A DNA stretch of 64,000 bases, taken from the NCBI RefSeq assembly GCF_010093535.1, contig NW_022985179.1, forward strand, positions 1,210,485 through 1,274,484. The letters are read 5' to 3'. The translations under genes and the position numbers were made by a program. Shown here piece after piece: positions 10,473 through 22,024 of the stretch. The notes under the pieces are model-generated. The model was not told the origin of the DNA, did not search any database, and saw nothing but the letters and a program-made list of their open reading frames with translations. The stretch comes from Lindgomyces ingoldianus. Taxonomy: Eukaryota; Ascomycota; Dothideomycetes; Pleosporales; Lindgomycetaceae. Numbering within the stretch: position 1 is the stretch's first letter; each line of letters opens with the position of its first letter.

Positions 10473-13400
10473 TTAAGCTTCTAACAGATTATTGTCTTCA
10501 TCTAGTTAACAGTCAGCCCGCATCTGCAGCGTACATGCTGTTCCCTAGATTAACCACTTAGACAGTGGATTACAAACCTTAAAGCTACAGTAGGCGTTAA
10601 CAACTAATTTAAACAAGAACGCGCGCGCAACTAATATAATGCATCCCTAAAGCTGCTAAGAAACGCAAGCATATAGGACCTGTGGCTAGCGGAGTATGAC
10701 TACGCTGCCACAGAAGCGGAGACATAAAATGTTCCAGAAACAACGCAGTTTAATGCTGTAGCAAAGGACTTTCTAACTACTGTAAATAAAGTCGCCCCTT
10801 ATTAGTCTATAACCTTTTAAGAAAGCAGACAGTTCGCACTAGACATAAATTAGAAAAAAATAATAAAGCGCTTCTAAGAACATATAATGTTAAATTATTT
10901 AATATGTACAGGAAAGCATAAAGCTACCTTTATAACAGATAACTTATTATACCTTACTAAAAGTAGAAAGACTACCTAGGGCACAAACAGGGACGCCTGT
11001 AGTGCAGAAGTTACAACATTAAGAAAACAGAGTAGACCTTAACATTAACATTATTAAGAAGATAATAGGAAGTTATTTTTAAGCTAAAAACCTGCTAAAA
11101 CAGAAGGCACTAAATGTCCTACATGCAGACACATCTATGCACTAAAGGACTGCTTCTATGTCTATCTAGACAGAGCACTAGACTAGTGGATGCTAAATAA
11201 GAGAGTTAAAGAGCTTGTAGCATTAAAGCGTAAGCACAACTTAGAATTTTAAGGCCTACTAAAAGAGCAGCGCAGACATAATTTAAGAATACTAATCCTA
11301 AAGAGTTTACATACACCTACGCTAGAGATACAAGAAGACTAACTTAAAGGCTAGAAAGTATTAAGAGTTAAGGCAGCTGCATTGCTAGCTATAGTTAATT
11401 TAAACTAGAACAGATATCTACTAAAAGAATTATTTATTTTTAACTTAGGCTTAACATGCTACATTATAAATAATCTTAATTAGATCTACAACTATTGTCT
11501 ACTAACACTAGAAGACTTTATCTAGTCTAGAAACTCTTACATATAGATTTAAGGCTATAAATTAATTACACTAAGCTTAAAGAGCAAGCATAGAACACAC
11601 AGTTAAGCATACAGTCTTGTACTACATAACGCTGCACTGTGCTCAGACCTGCTGTGCAACCTAGTCTTGTTCCGCCTACTGCAACAGAAAGGAATCTAGT
11701 GGGACATATAAGCAGAGCTAACTGCTTTAAAGGCCTTAGACAGGACAATAATTAAAGATTTTATAGAGATCTATAGCTAATAGGTGTTAGAGTACTATCT
11801 ACTACAGGAGGGCTTATATTATACACACATAATTAACATAAGAACTAAACATAGTCTATAAAAAGCATTAGTAGAGCTATAGCATAAGCGTCTAGGACAC
11901 CCTAGACTAGCTACACTTTAACACCTTATACAGTAAGCTAAGGGGGTGCAAATTAAAGAAATTACAACAGTCTAATGTAACTTATGTAGCAGAGCTAAGA
12001 TACAACAATAAATTAGCTACACACTATAAATTAGCAACAGCAGACCTAGCAAGAGACTGTTAATTAATTTCTATACATATAAAGCACAGAGCATTATAAA
12101 AGAGCAGAGTTAAATGCTAATTACTAATAAGTATTCTAGCCTCTAGTAGGACCTCTACTTTAAAGATAATAGGCCTGCTAAATTAATTATTAAAGCTCTT
12201 ATAATCTTTATCCTTTTTCTAAAGAACTATTATAACATTACTATAAAAGTTATTAAAGCTAACAACAAGATTACAACAGTAAAACTAGAGGTAGAACGCT
12301 AGCTAGCATTGCATAAAATAACTGTTAAGCCTTTAGCACTAGATACACAAGCCTAGAACAGAGGAGCTAAACGCTTAGGGGGTGTAAATAAGAAGAAGTT
12401 ACAGGCTATGCAACTAGATGCTAACCTACTATAGAACGTATAGCCATACATTACTAGAGCTAGCGTATACCTATATAATTAGACGCTAAACTATGCTAAC
12501 AACTAGAAGACACTATACAAGATCTTCTTTACATAAGCAGCTCTAAATAATAGAGTTATTATGTTAATCTAAAAGCTAAGCTTTACACATTTAAGAGCCT
12601 ATAGCTGCAAAGCATTTATAATAACTAATAACACGCATTAGAATAAGTCTAAGCTATAAAGGCTAGACCTAAAGGCGTAGATTAGATATCTAGTTAGGTA
12701 CTAATTATTAAACATCTACTGCGTATAGATACTACTACTAGCAAAAGTAATCTGTACACGCAATGTTATTTTTAACAAACACTTAATCTTTAGCAGTAAG
12801 CCTAAAGACCTAATAGATAACCTTATGCACAACATAGTAAAAGAAATTACTACATACATTAGAATAATTAAGCTTTTAACACCTAGTTATTAGCTAAAGA
12901 CAGAGTTGTTTTACAAAGACAACACTATAGACAATACATTAAATTTTAACAAAGTAGACCTACTAGGCTACTATTAAGGAAGGAAGATTAGAGATAACTA
13001 TCTGTCTTCTTTAAACACTCTGCTACCTGCAGCATTGCTTATGCAGTTAATAGCTAGAGCAGCACTAAAGCTAAGCTAAATAGGGTTGTTAAAGACTGTA
13101 CTATAGGCTGCAGCCTTTATAGCTAGCATAAGATCTAGAAGTGTAGAAAAGCATAGCAGCAAGACGCTAGATAAAGCAGCATTAATAAAGATGCTATTTA
13201 AAAGGAAAACACCTTATAGAAGCTAGCTGCTACCTCTGCTATTAACCTAAAAGCAACTAGAGGAGCACCCTCTACATAAGATGTTTAAGGCAGCAGAAAG
13301 AACGCACCTAGACAGTTATTAGATAATAAAATCCTAGACAGAGGTCTAGATAAAGCTAATTAAGGCAGCTAGACAGCAGATTCTAGATTGTATGTGGGTG

Positions 13401-14130
13401 TACACCTACAAGCTTAACAAGCACTACAGATTGCAAAGATGTAAGGCGCAACTAGTAGTCTACAGTAATTAATAAAGAAACATTACTACACAAAATACCT
13501 ACGCTGCTACCCTAGCAGGACGCTTATTTTAAATGCTAATAGCAATATCTGCACGCTTTAACTTAGAGCTTAAACAATATAACATAACTAACGCGTTTGT
13601 ACATGCAGCAATTAACCGCAATATCTACATGCAGATGCTAAGAGGCTATTAGAAACTAGGTACAATACTAAAGCTTTAAAAAGCACTATATAGACTGCAA
13701 ATTTTTTCTCTACTCTAGCAACGCTATTTTACAACAACCCTTAAAGGCCTTAAGTTCTTAGCTGTCCTACATAAACCCTACTGCATAACTAAAGCTAGAA
13801 TATTTGTCTTCTTCTATGTAGACAACCTTATTGTTGCGTACAGAAAAGGCTCTAAAGCAGATGCACAGCGTGTAGTAGACTAGTTACAAGAGAAGTATAC
13901 CCTAACAGGAGGCAAGGACCTACAATAGTTCCTAGGAGTTAAGATTATTAGAGATTAATAGTAACAAATAATTTAGCTGTTACAGGCCTTATATATTAAC
14001 AAGATAGCTAGGCTAGCTGACAGAAAGGACCTGCAGCACACTACACCCATAAGTGGGATTAAACTTATGCCGCAATCTAGTTTCGCAACCCTATTAGAAG
14101 TAAATTAATATTAGCAGAAGATTAGATCTC
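10473..14130 (+). pseudogene. K1 Pol: zinc knuckle, integrase, reverse transcriptase, degraded
   Basis: Visible in order on the plus strand: a CPTCxHxxALKDCF knuckle-like motif at 11,115-11,165; a GAG-pre-integrase signature HKRLGHPRLATL at 11,883-11,918; integrase-like sequence to about 12,550; reverse transcriptase with ITNAFVHAAINRNIYMQ near 13,590-13,640, RTLYRL-like text near 13,690 and the catalytic box as FFYVDNLIV (box at 13,815-13,826). The second aspartate of YVDD is Asn. TAG stands at many expected Gln and Trp positions. No frame is intact, so no product is expected. Confidence 0.88.
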
Positions 14131-14850
14131 TGCTCTTTACAGCAGTCACTACAAGACCAGACATTGCCTTCGCCACATCACGCCTCGCACAGTTTCTCAC
14201 AAATCCCGCATCTAACCATCAGGATGCAGCCGATCAAGTCATCCTGTACCTACATGCGACACAGACGTACGCACTCTAATTAGGAGGAGAAGACTACCTT
14301 ATAGTAGCAAGCAATGCATTATTTGCAGACAATACACTAGATAGAAAGAGCTCTTAGGGCTACGTTATTTAACTATTTAGCAGATAGATTGCATAGCAAG
14401 CAAATAAACAAGATACAGTCACAACATTAACAACAGAAGCAGAATTACTTGCACTGTCCTAAGTTGCTAAGGAAGCTATGTTTACAAGAATGCTCCTTAA
14501 CAAACTGCAGGTTAAGCTGCCTAATTTAACTATTACAATCTAGTGCGACAACAAGCAGACAATCTGACTAGTAAACAAAAAGATATCTTGACTTTAAACC
14601 AAGCTCTGACATGTCAACATCCATAACCACTGGCTCCGACAGGAAGTCTCTCGACAAACGATTAAGGTTGTCCATGTCCCCTCCAGCGAGATGCTTGCGG
14701 ACGGACTCACTAAAGCGCTTCCAGTCAGCAAATGGCCAAGCTTTCTTCAGCAAATTCGGCTAGTTGACGTCAGGGAGAGGATAGTCAGTTAGGAAGCGGA
14801 TATGGAAGAGATTGAAGCAAGAATGGAAGCCCTGGAAGCATACTAAGGTT
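14131..14850 (+). pseudogene. K1 RNase H and C-terminus, partly spared
   Basis: Reads TRPDIAFATSRLAQFLTNP at about 14,153-14,208, then ADNTLDRKSS, TTLTTEAELLAL near 14,430-14,460, a CDNKQTI motif near 14,545-14,565 and a LADGLTKALPVSKWPSF run near 14,690-14,740, all typical of Copia RNase H. RNase H removes RNA from the cDNA hybrid. Two stretches (14,131-14,280 and 14,565-14,880) keep TCA, TGA and CCA and look nearly normal; the section between them is mutated. The minus-strand frame at 14,568-14,753 is a shadow of this gene. Confidence 0.88.
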
Positions 14851-14886
14851 GCGCAATCAGGAACCAGCTTAAAGCATGTCCAAGCT

Positions 14887-14895
14887 GAGGGGGTG
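14887..14895 (+). promoter_or_regulatory. Polypurine tract of K1
   Basis: GAGGGGGTG directly before the 3' LTR. The same tract, reversed, borders the K2 LTR at 38,407, and a similar AGGGGGTG borders the P 3' LTR. Confidence 0.75.
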
Positions 14896-15276
14896 TGTCA
14901 GATTTGCGCACCTACTGTCAAGACAGGAGGAACGCTTGACGAAAGCTGCTACATAGTACGAGCAATAAGCTCGAACAGTATGTTGCTGTAAATTGCAGCA
15001 TTTTGCAGCATGTTGCAGCAAATTGCAGCATTTTGCAGCATGTTGCAGCAGTTTGCAGCAAATTGCAGAAAATTGCAGCATTTTGCAAGCTGGTCGCGCA
15101 TAGGGCAAGTGCGCGAGGGACTCGGATCGGCAAAACAAAAAGCCGAGCAACACGAGTAGAGCAGAAAAAGGATTGAAAAATCAACACAATCAATACAATC
15201 AATCAATCATCCCATACATCATATCCAAACCCATCATTCATCTCAGGAAGCCCAGAAACAGTGCTTCAATCTGACA
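14896..15276 (+). repeat. K1 3' LTR (381 bp)
   Basis: From TGTCAGATT to AATCTGACA. Decamer array of 10 units at 14,984-15,083. It has fewer transitions than the 5' LTR (CATCATATCC here against CATTATATCT there). Confidence 0.95.
14984..15083. repeat. Decamer tandem array, 10 units, in K1 3' LTR
   Basis: Same unit order as the 5' LTR but two units fewer in the middle. Confidence 0.95.
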
Positions 15277-15281
15277 AGAGG

Positions 15282-15975
15282 TAATACTATAAAATAAGAC
15301 TAGCTTAGAGTACTAAAATAATAAAATTAACATGTTAAAAGCTTTAATAAGCCTATAGATTTAATTATATATAAATTATATAATTACTAATTTATATATA
15401 ATAACTTAAAAAAGCGCTACTTTTTTAAGTTTATATATAAAATTTTTTAAAAAATAAACACTATAAGACTTTTTAGCACTTAGCTGCGTGTTTAAAAAAA
15501 AAGCTTATATAAGTGCTAAAAGATAAAAAAATTTACACTATAGCTAAGTAATAAAATTACTTAAGCTTAAAAGCTATATAATATAGCATAAAAAAAGTAA
15601 TTACACTTAAAAGGCTTTATATGTAACCTTTATTACTATATAAGGCTTTACACAGAAGTAGACTAAACATAATGCTACTAATAATACTAAATATACTAGC
15701 ATTACTTACTTTTACACCTTAGCTAGCACTACACTAATTACTATATAAACAATACATGCTATCCTACCTAACGCCTGCTCTACACTCTTAATTGTACACA
15801 CTACTGCCTGTAGTAGTGTATTTACTACTAATACTACTTATATAATCCTTACTATATTGCAACTTATATAAACTTCTACCTTAAAAAGAAACTGCTAAAG
15901 AAAAACTCTTAGTAAATAAAATTATATAATTTTAAAAAGCATAAAAAAATAATAATAACTACACTAGTTAACTAT
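15282..15975 (+). pseudogene. N1 5' internal region, between K1 and O
   Basis: Collinear with N2 23,690-24,370. It contains no recognisable domain; in N2 the first Gag-like text begins just after the matching point. Broken by stops in all frames. Confidence 0.8.
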
Positions 15976-15980
15976 ATAAC

Positions 15981-16270
15981 TGTAACAATTCCACAAATTG
16001 TTCTATTTTAGGTCGCTTAGATCCTATCTAAAGGGTCCCTGTATCAGCCCCAACCATGACTTGACCTAGTCCCCTATAGTTACCCCTATTCCTTTATGTA
16101 TTTAGTCGCACCTTGCCTCTGTAGCTAGCTTAGTAGTTTTCTAATATCCTTTTATATAAGGCCTATAGGTGTTAATAGCATTCCTAGGTTTAGAGTCCCC
16201 ACGCACTTCTATATGCCTCTAAGTAGATTCCTACTGCATTTAGACCTATTATCTTACTTACGCTGTTACA
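15981..16270 (+). repeat. Gypsy O 5' LTR
   Basis: 290 bp from TGTAACAATTCC to GCTGTTACA. The right LTR has the same length. The two differ mainly by transitions spread over both copies. Confidence 0.93.
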
Positions 16271-18760
16271 TTATATTAGAAAACTTACTTTTACTAGTAA
16301 TAGCCTTATTAATAATATTATATTAATTATTTATTTAACTATGTTTAACTCTAAAAAGTGTCTAATTTAGTTTAAGTTATAGTTTTTACACACTATTATA
16401 TTAAATTATTTAGTTATTATAAATAAGATTTTAAAACTTTTTTATTAACTAAAGCTTTTAAGTTTAGAACTTTTTATTCTTTATAATTAAAATTACTTTT
16501 AAAAAAGTTATAAAAAGTGCGCTAAAGTAGAAACTTAAAAACTACTAATAACTTATTAGAATTAAAAATAACTACTAATGCTTAACTTTTAACTACTTTT
16601 AAACCTTAGTATAAAATTAGTAACATGCTTTAGCTATAGCTAAAGTAAGATGCTTACTACTAAAGCTAAATAACTACTAACTTTAATAGCTAAACTTTTT
16701 TTTTATAGAACTTAAAGCTAAAAACTTACTAAATTTAAAGTTAAACTTTAGTAGCATAGCTCTTAAAAACTAAGTTGCTTAATTAAAGGCATAAATTAAA
16801 TAGCTAACTAGATTAAAAACTATTAGTTCTAATTATTTTTTACTAACTACTAAATTACTTATAATAATGCTCTAAATTACTTTTACTACACTAATAGTAA
16901 AAGACTTTTTAGGCACTTTTAAGCTCTTTTAAAGCTACTTTACTAAACACATGCCTAAGATTAAGAACTTTATAGATAGCAAAAAACTTATGTTTAAATA
17001 ATAGTAAGCTTTTATTATAGATAGACTTAACATTAATTTAGATTACTATTAGAGTAACTGTGCACACATAGCGTTAGTATAGAGACACACTGCTAGTATT
17101 GCAAAGGAATACCTAGAGCCTAGATACCTAGCTAAATTAGATAACTTTTAGTTTAAAAATATAAAAAAAATAATTAAGCTTTTATAAACATACTTTATTA
17201 CTAGTAATAAAAAATAGAAGTATAATAAGTGTTTTAGACTTTAAAAATAAGTAAAAAAAAGCATTTTTTACTTTTAAAGCTTACTTTATTAGTGCTGCTG
17301 TTAAAGAGTTTATATTAAAGTTAAAATAGTTTTTATACTTATAAAAGAAGATACTACTTAGCTTAAAAGTACTAAACTTAAGTTTTAAACATACTTAAAA
17401 AAGCTTTTTTAAGATTATAGTAGCCTACTTAATAGCTTATAATATAAAAAAAAGAAATACACTTGCTATTTTAAAATAAACTATTAACTACACCTAACAT
17501 CTTAATATTAGACTTATTATAAAGCAGTTTTAAAAGGGTTCTAGTAATACATCTAAGGTAGTATACTATTCTAGTGCACTCTAACCTGCACCTATGTTAG
17601 TACCCTAGTCTACCCTAGCTACCTACTGTTAACCTAGCTAGACACCTGCCTCTAAAAGACAAACAACTTCTAGTAACTATTATAATTATAGTAAACTAAA
17701 ACATTTTACTAGTAATTATTCTATCTCTAGAGTATAAAAAATTAAGGTAGAGTAATAAAAATTTAAAAAAAAGTGTATAAATATAAATAATTACAACCTA
17801 GACTTTTCTTAAATAAAAAATAAAAATGCTTAAAAAACTTTTTATTTTAAGCTTAAATAAGTATAACTTAGTAAATATTAGTTTATTACACTTATTTAAA
17901 AAAACATTTTTAAGTCTCTACTATTTTATACTTAAAAAGCATTAAAGTCTAATTAAATTTTTTAGTTAATACTAGTGTATATAGTTTTTTATTTATTAAC
18001 TTAATAACTACTAAGCGTTTATTTTAATACTTTTATATTTTTATTTAATGTTTACTTTTTAAAGTTATAGTTAAGGGCTTTTAAAACTAAATTTAAGTTC
18101 CTATCTACTAGTATATCTGCCTACACATGTAAATTAATAGTAAAAGCATCTAAAACTGCCTCTTTATAATTATAAACCTTAGCTTATAAAATTATATTAT
18201 TAGTATTAAATAGCTATGTTATTTTAAACTCTAACTAGATATAAAAAAGAATTAAATTATATAGCCTAGTAAGTATCTTACTACTTATAAACTTTTACTA
18301 CTTTTGCTTATGCAATTAAACTAGCCTACATATAACAAAGAAGTAGAGTTAGATATTAGACAACACAACACACTATAGAAAAAGGACTACATTTAGCAGT
18401 TATGCAGCCTAATAATTAACTGCATTAAGAGTTTACTAAGGCTACTAAAATTATACTGCTTTTTTATTACCTATAGTCTAAAGACACTTAAATTATTAAT
18501 CTGCCTATTTATTAAAAAGTCTAAACTAGGTCTAAAGAACATTTATTTCTTTACTATTACTCTTATCTTAGTAAATGTTTTTTATTTTAATATAAAAAAA
18601 ATAAGTTCTTTTTAACTTTTATTTATAAAATTAAGTATTTAATTAAAGATAAGTAAGCTTTACTATTAAAGAATAAATGTAAAACTAAAGTATTAGTAAA
18701 CCTTTAATTACTATTTAAATACTGTTAGTACTAACATGTATTTAGTTACACTGCAGCTTA
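16271..18760 (+). pseudogene. Gypsy O gag-protease region
   Basis: Position and orientation make this gag and protease, but the frames are saturated with stops and I could not place a knuckle or the protease motif. It includes the 17,041-18,000 stretch with no TCA and no TGA. Very AT-rich. Confidence 0.55.
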
Positions 18761-18769
18761 CTAATTACT

Positions 18770-20100
18770 AGCACATTACTTATATAACTATAAGATTGTC
18801 TTTACAGAACCTCTCTCTAATAGTTACAGCCTCTTATATAAATAAAACATTAAGGAACTAGAGGTAATAAAAAAGTATATTATAAATAATTTAAAATATA
18901 GCTTTATTAAGTAAAGTTAAAGCCCTTTTATATCTCTTATCTTTTATGTATAGAAACTAAATAGTAACTTATGTATCTATATTAATTACTATAAACTTAA
19001 TGCTATTACTTACAAAGATGTGTATCTAATACTGTGTATAAACAAACTTCTATTAAAACTTATAAAGGTAGCTATTTTTACTAAGTTTAATATTCACGCA
19101 GCTTTTAATAAGATTAGAATAGACCTAAGCTCTAAAAAGTATACAACTTTTTAAACATAATATAGAATATATAAATGTAAAGTCTTACTTTTTAGATTAT
19201 GTAACAGCCTAGTAACTTACTAGCGCTATATAAATAATATATTAATTAATTATTTAGACAACTTTTATATTACTTATTTAGATAATATTTTTATTTACTT
19301 TAAAAATAAAGCAACTTATATTCTCTATGTTAAAAAAGTTTTAGAGAGACTATAGTAAGCAAAATTATAAGTAAAAATTAAAAAAAGTAAATTTTATATT
19401 ACTTAAATAAAGTATCTTAGCTATATTCTTTTAAACAAAGGACTAGAGGTTAACTTATAAAAAGTAAAAGTGCTACACAACTAGTAAGCACTTACTACTA
19501 TAATAAGTGTAAAATTCTTTTTAGGCTTTACTAGATTTCATTAATAATTTATTTTAAATTTTTTTTATATAGTAAAACTAATTATTACACTTTAAAGTTT
19601 TACTACCTCTTTTATATAAACTTTAGAGTGTAATATAGCTTTTAAAAAGCTAAAGTCTAAGCTACTAAAAATATCTACACTTTACTATTTTAACTTTATG
19701 TTATAAACTAAAATTAAAACTAACGCTTTTAATAGAGTAGTAGCAGAAGTCTTATTTTAGAAACATGCTAATAGAAATTAGTGCTCTGTTTTGTTTTATA
19801 GTAAGGTCTTATTTAGTTTAGAGCTAAACTAAGAAATATATAATAAAAAGCTATTTATAATTATTATAGCTTTTAAATAATAAAGGGCTAAGCTTACATT
19901 AGTAATAATAAGCACTCTAGTATATACTAATTATTAATTATTAAAGTACTTTATAATAATAAAAGTGCTAAATGCTTGTTAGGTTTATTAGGCTAAAAAG
20001 TTAGCTTAGTATTATTTCTAAATTAAGTACACTCCTAGTAAGAATAACGCTAGAGCAGACATTTTTAGCTATTATAAATAAGACATAGAAAATTTAAGAG
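18770..20100 (+). pseudogene. Gypsy O reverse transcriptase and RNase H region
   Basis: The plus strand reads in order: FTEPLSNSYSLLY near 18,805, ELEVIKKYIINNL near 18,855, INYYKLNAITYKDVYLI near 18,980-19,030, FTKFNIHAAFNKIRI near 19,080-19,125, then YINNILINYLDNFYITYLDNIFIY across about 19,220-19,300, then KVLERLQ, FLGFTRF near 19,520 and RNase H text (NRVVAEVLF, SVLFYSK) to about 19,820. The catalytic box YLDD is YLDN at 19,275-19,286. This is a Ty3/Gypsy polymerase destroyed by stops. Its integrase is displaced to 29,522 by insertions. Confidence 0.9.
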
Positions 20101-20875
20101 CAGCTTAAACTAATAACTAGTTAAAGGGTTTACTTAGACTACACTACCTTTACTTTTAAATTAATAAGAAATTAGCTTAGTACTATATTACTTAAATAAT
20201 AACTTAAGTAACTTTACTAAATGTTAAAATACTATAACAGTTTATAAATAATCTGTAAAAGCAAAGCTTGCTTAGAGTAATTGTCACAACTACTAATTAG
20301 AGAGCAATAAGAAGCAAGTCTATTAACTATAAGAGGCTTATAGAGAGCTTAGGCGCTAAGTGTCTTAGGCTGCTTGTCTAAAACACAGGCGCAACACTAA
20401 GCCTATGTGCGCAACGCAAGGTCCCTGTGCTCTTCGTACGCAACAGTAATAGTTAGCGCATTAAAGTAGGTTATCTAGGTTAAAGAATAGTTACAGCATA
20501 ATGCTTAGCAAAGTAGTATTAGACAGGTAATAGATGTATAATAACAACATTTAACTATAGCATGTAACTAATTACTAACACACTAATATAGCTAAAAATG
20601 TAAATAATAGCTAGCTCTAGCTCTTAATGTGTTTCTGCTTTTATAATAGTTTTTTTTTATTACAGTTATGTTACAGCTATCTAACCCCTAAGTACCCTAA
20701 GGGCTTAGCACAGGGTATATAGGCTCCTTAGCCTCTGTACCTCTGCCTCTAACCCTAATGTTTACTCTCTCTTATTACCCCTCTATTCTGCATTCCCTCT
20801 CTATAACCTGTGTTTTCTGCTTAATACCTCTTACATCCTCCCCTTTGCACCTTGCGGTCTCTAGCGTTGTGTAAT
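20101..20875. other. End of O upstream block, then unassigned sequence
   Basis: To about 20,270 the mutated O reading continues as the linker to integrase. From there to 20,875 the DNA is less mutated and CpG-bearing (for example GTGCGCAACGCAAGG near 20,410) and has no second copy that I can find in the window. It is not obviously part of O. No gene recognised. Confidence 0.45.
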
Positions 20876-21112
20876 AAGGTAGACGCCCTGCCTACTAAGC
20901 TAATACTATGCAACTTTCCCTACTGTACTAAAAGGTACGTATAGGGATACTTAAGCTAAGTATTCTTGCATAGTATAATATATATATAGATAATGCTAGG
21001 GCTAGCACTAGCACTAGCGGTTGTCTCTAGTCTAGCCTAAACCTCTATAAGCAAGAGAAGGCTACGTGGTTAACTGTGCCTACCTTATTACACGTTGCGC
21101 CTGTTCCTTTTA
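20876..21112 (-). mobile_element. LINE-like 3' fragment, copy 2 (inverted relative to 780-1,045)
   Basis: The reverse complement matches 808-1,045 through the Cys/His knuckle, the GCTAGT repeat, the TA run and the CTACC-TTATTAC end. The minus-strand frame includes TCNKVGTVNHVAFSCL, keeping the final Cys. Probably continues leftwards in its 5' direction toward about 21,430. Confidence 0.55.
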
Positions 21113-21445
21113 CCGCCTAATACTGCCACACTATGCCTAATACTGCTACCTAATATCTTTAATTTAATTGTTTTAGCATTAAAGCCCTAGTTGTAAAGCC
21201 TTAGCTTGTGTATTTTATTGCCTCTGCAGGAATTTCTTAGAGTGCTAGGGAGCTCTAGCGCTGCCTCTGCCTCTGCCTCTGCCTCTCTATCGCCGCAAAG
21301 ATTAATGTAGTACATGTAATACCTTAACAAGCTGTTTTGCTTACATAACTGCTAGTTTAGCTTCTTTAACTACTGTTTAAATATAATAGGCTAATGCCTA
21401 GAAGTGTTAGTAAGAGATTGCCTACTAGTGTTAAGAGATGCATAA
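21113..21445. other. Unassigned sequence with a CTGCCT microsatellite
   Basis: Contains a 26-bp run of CTGCCT units at 21,261-21,286. It may be the upstream part of the LINE-like fragment on the minus strand, but no reverse transcriptase motif was found. Confidence 0.5.
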
Positions 21446-21585
21446 AGTAAACTATAGTAAATTATAGTAAACTACAGCAAATTACAGTAAACTACAGCAA
21501 ATTGCAGCAAATTACAGTAAATTACAGCAAACTATAGCAAATTGCAGCAAACTACAGTAGATTACAGCAGCAGGCAGCAATCTCT
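21446..21585. repeat. Decamer array outside an LTR
   Basis: Twelve 10-bp units (AGTAAACTAY, AGCAAATTGC and intermediates) plus two degenerate ones. AGCAAATTGC is a circular permutation of the K LTR unit TGCAGCAAAT. About 440 bp from the K solo LTR and not part of it. Many units have C-to-T change. Confidence 0.85.
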
Positions 21586-21640
21586 AGTAGATATTAGTTG
21601 TGTTACAAGTAGCTCTACGTATAGAGAGGGTTATAGGGGG

Positions 21641-22007
21641 GTAATGTCTCTAGAAAAAAAAGCCTTAAAAAGGGCAGCAATAACTATACATAAGCTAGTG
21701 TTAGCGTAATAGAAAATTACTAAGCTTTAAGCAGCTAATAAGGCAGCTACATTTAGAAAGGCCTGCGCTTAACAGCTTTAAAGGAGGTTAAAGCGCGCAG
21801 TGACAGGAAGAAGGTAAAGAAGCAAGTGTAAGCTAAAGTAGGTAAGCAATTCTAAAGGCGCTGCAGACGCAAGAAGTAGAAGTAGTATCTAAATAATATT
21901 CTAAGCTGTACTCTACTCTATAGTGCTAGAGCAGGTTGTTATAGGCTATAATAAAGTTTATTATAGTGTGGTCTTAGCAAAAGTAAGCAACTCAAGTGTG
22001 TGAGCAA
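21641..22007 (+). mobile_element. Fot1-like transposon, truncated right end
   Basis: Matches the right end of the Fot1-like element at about 60,195-60,535, including the transposase C-terminal text (KITKL, AANKAATFRKA) and most of the terminal inverted repeat (GTCTTAGCAAAAGTAAGC). It lacks the last 17 bp or so of the repeat, so it is broken. It is less mutated than the complete copies and still has TGA. 21,586-21,640 between the array and this relic is unassigned. Confidence 0.8.
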
Positions 22008-22024
22008 CTGCTAATCCCTAACAC

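Larger units (their letters stand above)
9710..15276 (+). mobile_element. Copia K1, full-length LTR retrotransposon
   Basis: A 5,567-bp element flanked by AGAGG (9,705-9,709 and 15,277-15,281). LTRs begin TGTYAGATT and end AATCTGACA, a 9-bp terminal inverted repeat. Order is LTR, gag, integrase, reverse transcriptase, RNase H, polypurine tract, LTR, as in Ty1/Copia. Another full copy, K2, is at 38,056 in reverse, and a solo LTR is at 22,025. It is inserted in the 5' untranslated region of N1. Confidence 0.95.

Noticed and set aside
11566..11748. Minus-strand 60-codon ORF in K1
   Set aside because: Lies opposite degraded pol, no family resemblance, and the K2 copy does not keep it.
14568..14753. 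Minus-strand ORF starting MLKKAWPFADWKRF
   Set aside because: Shadow of the Copia RNase H end on the plus strand, which has the recognisable LADGLTKALP motif.
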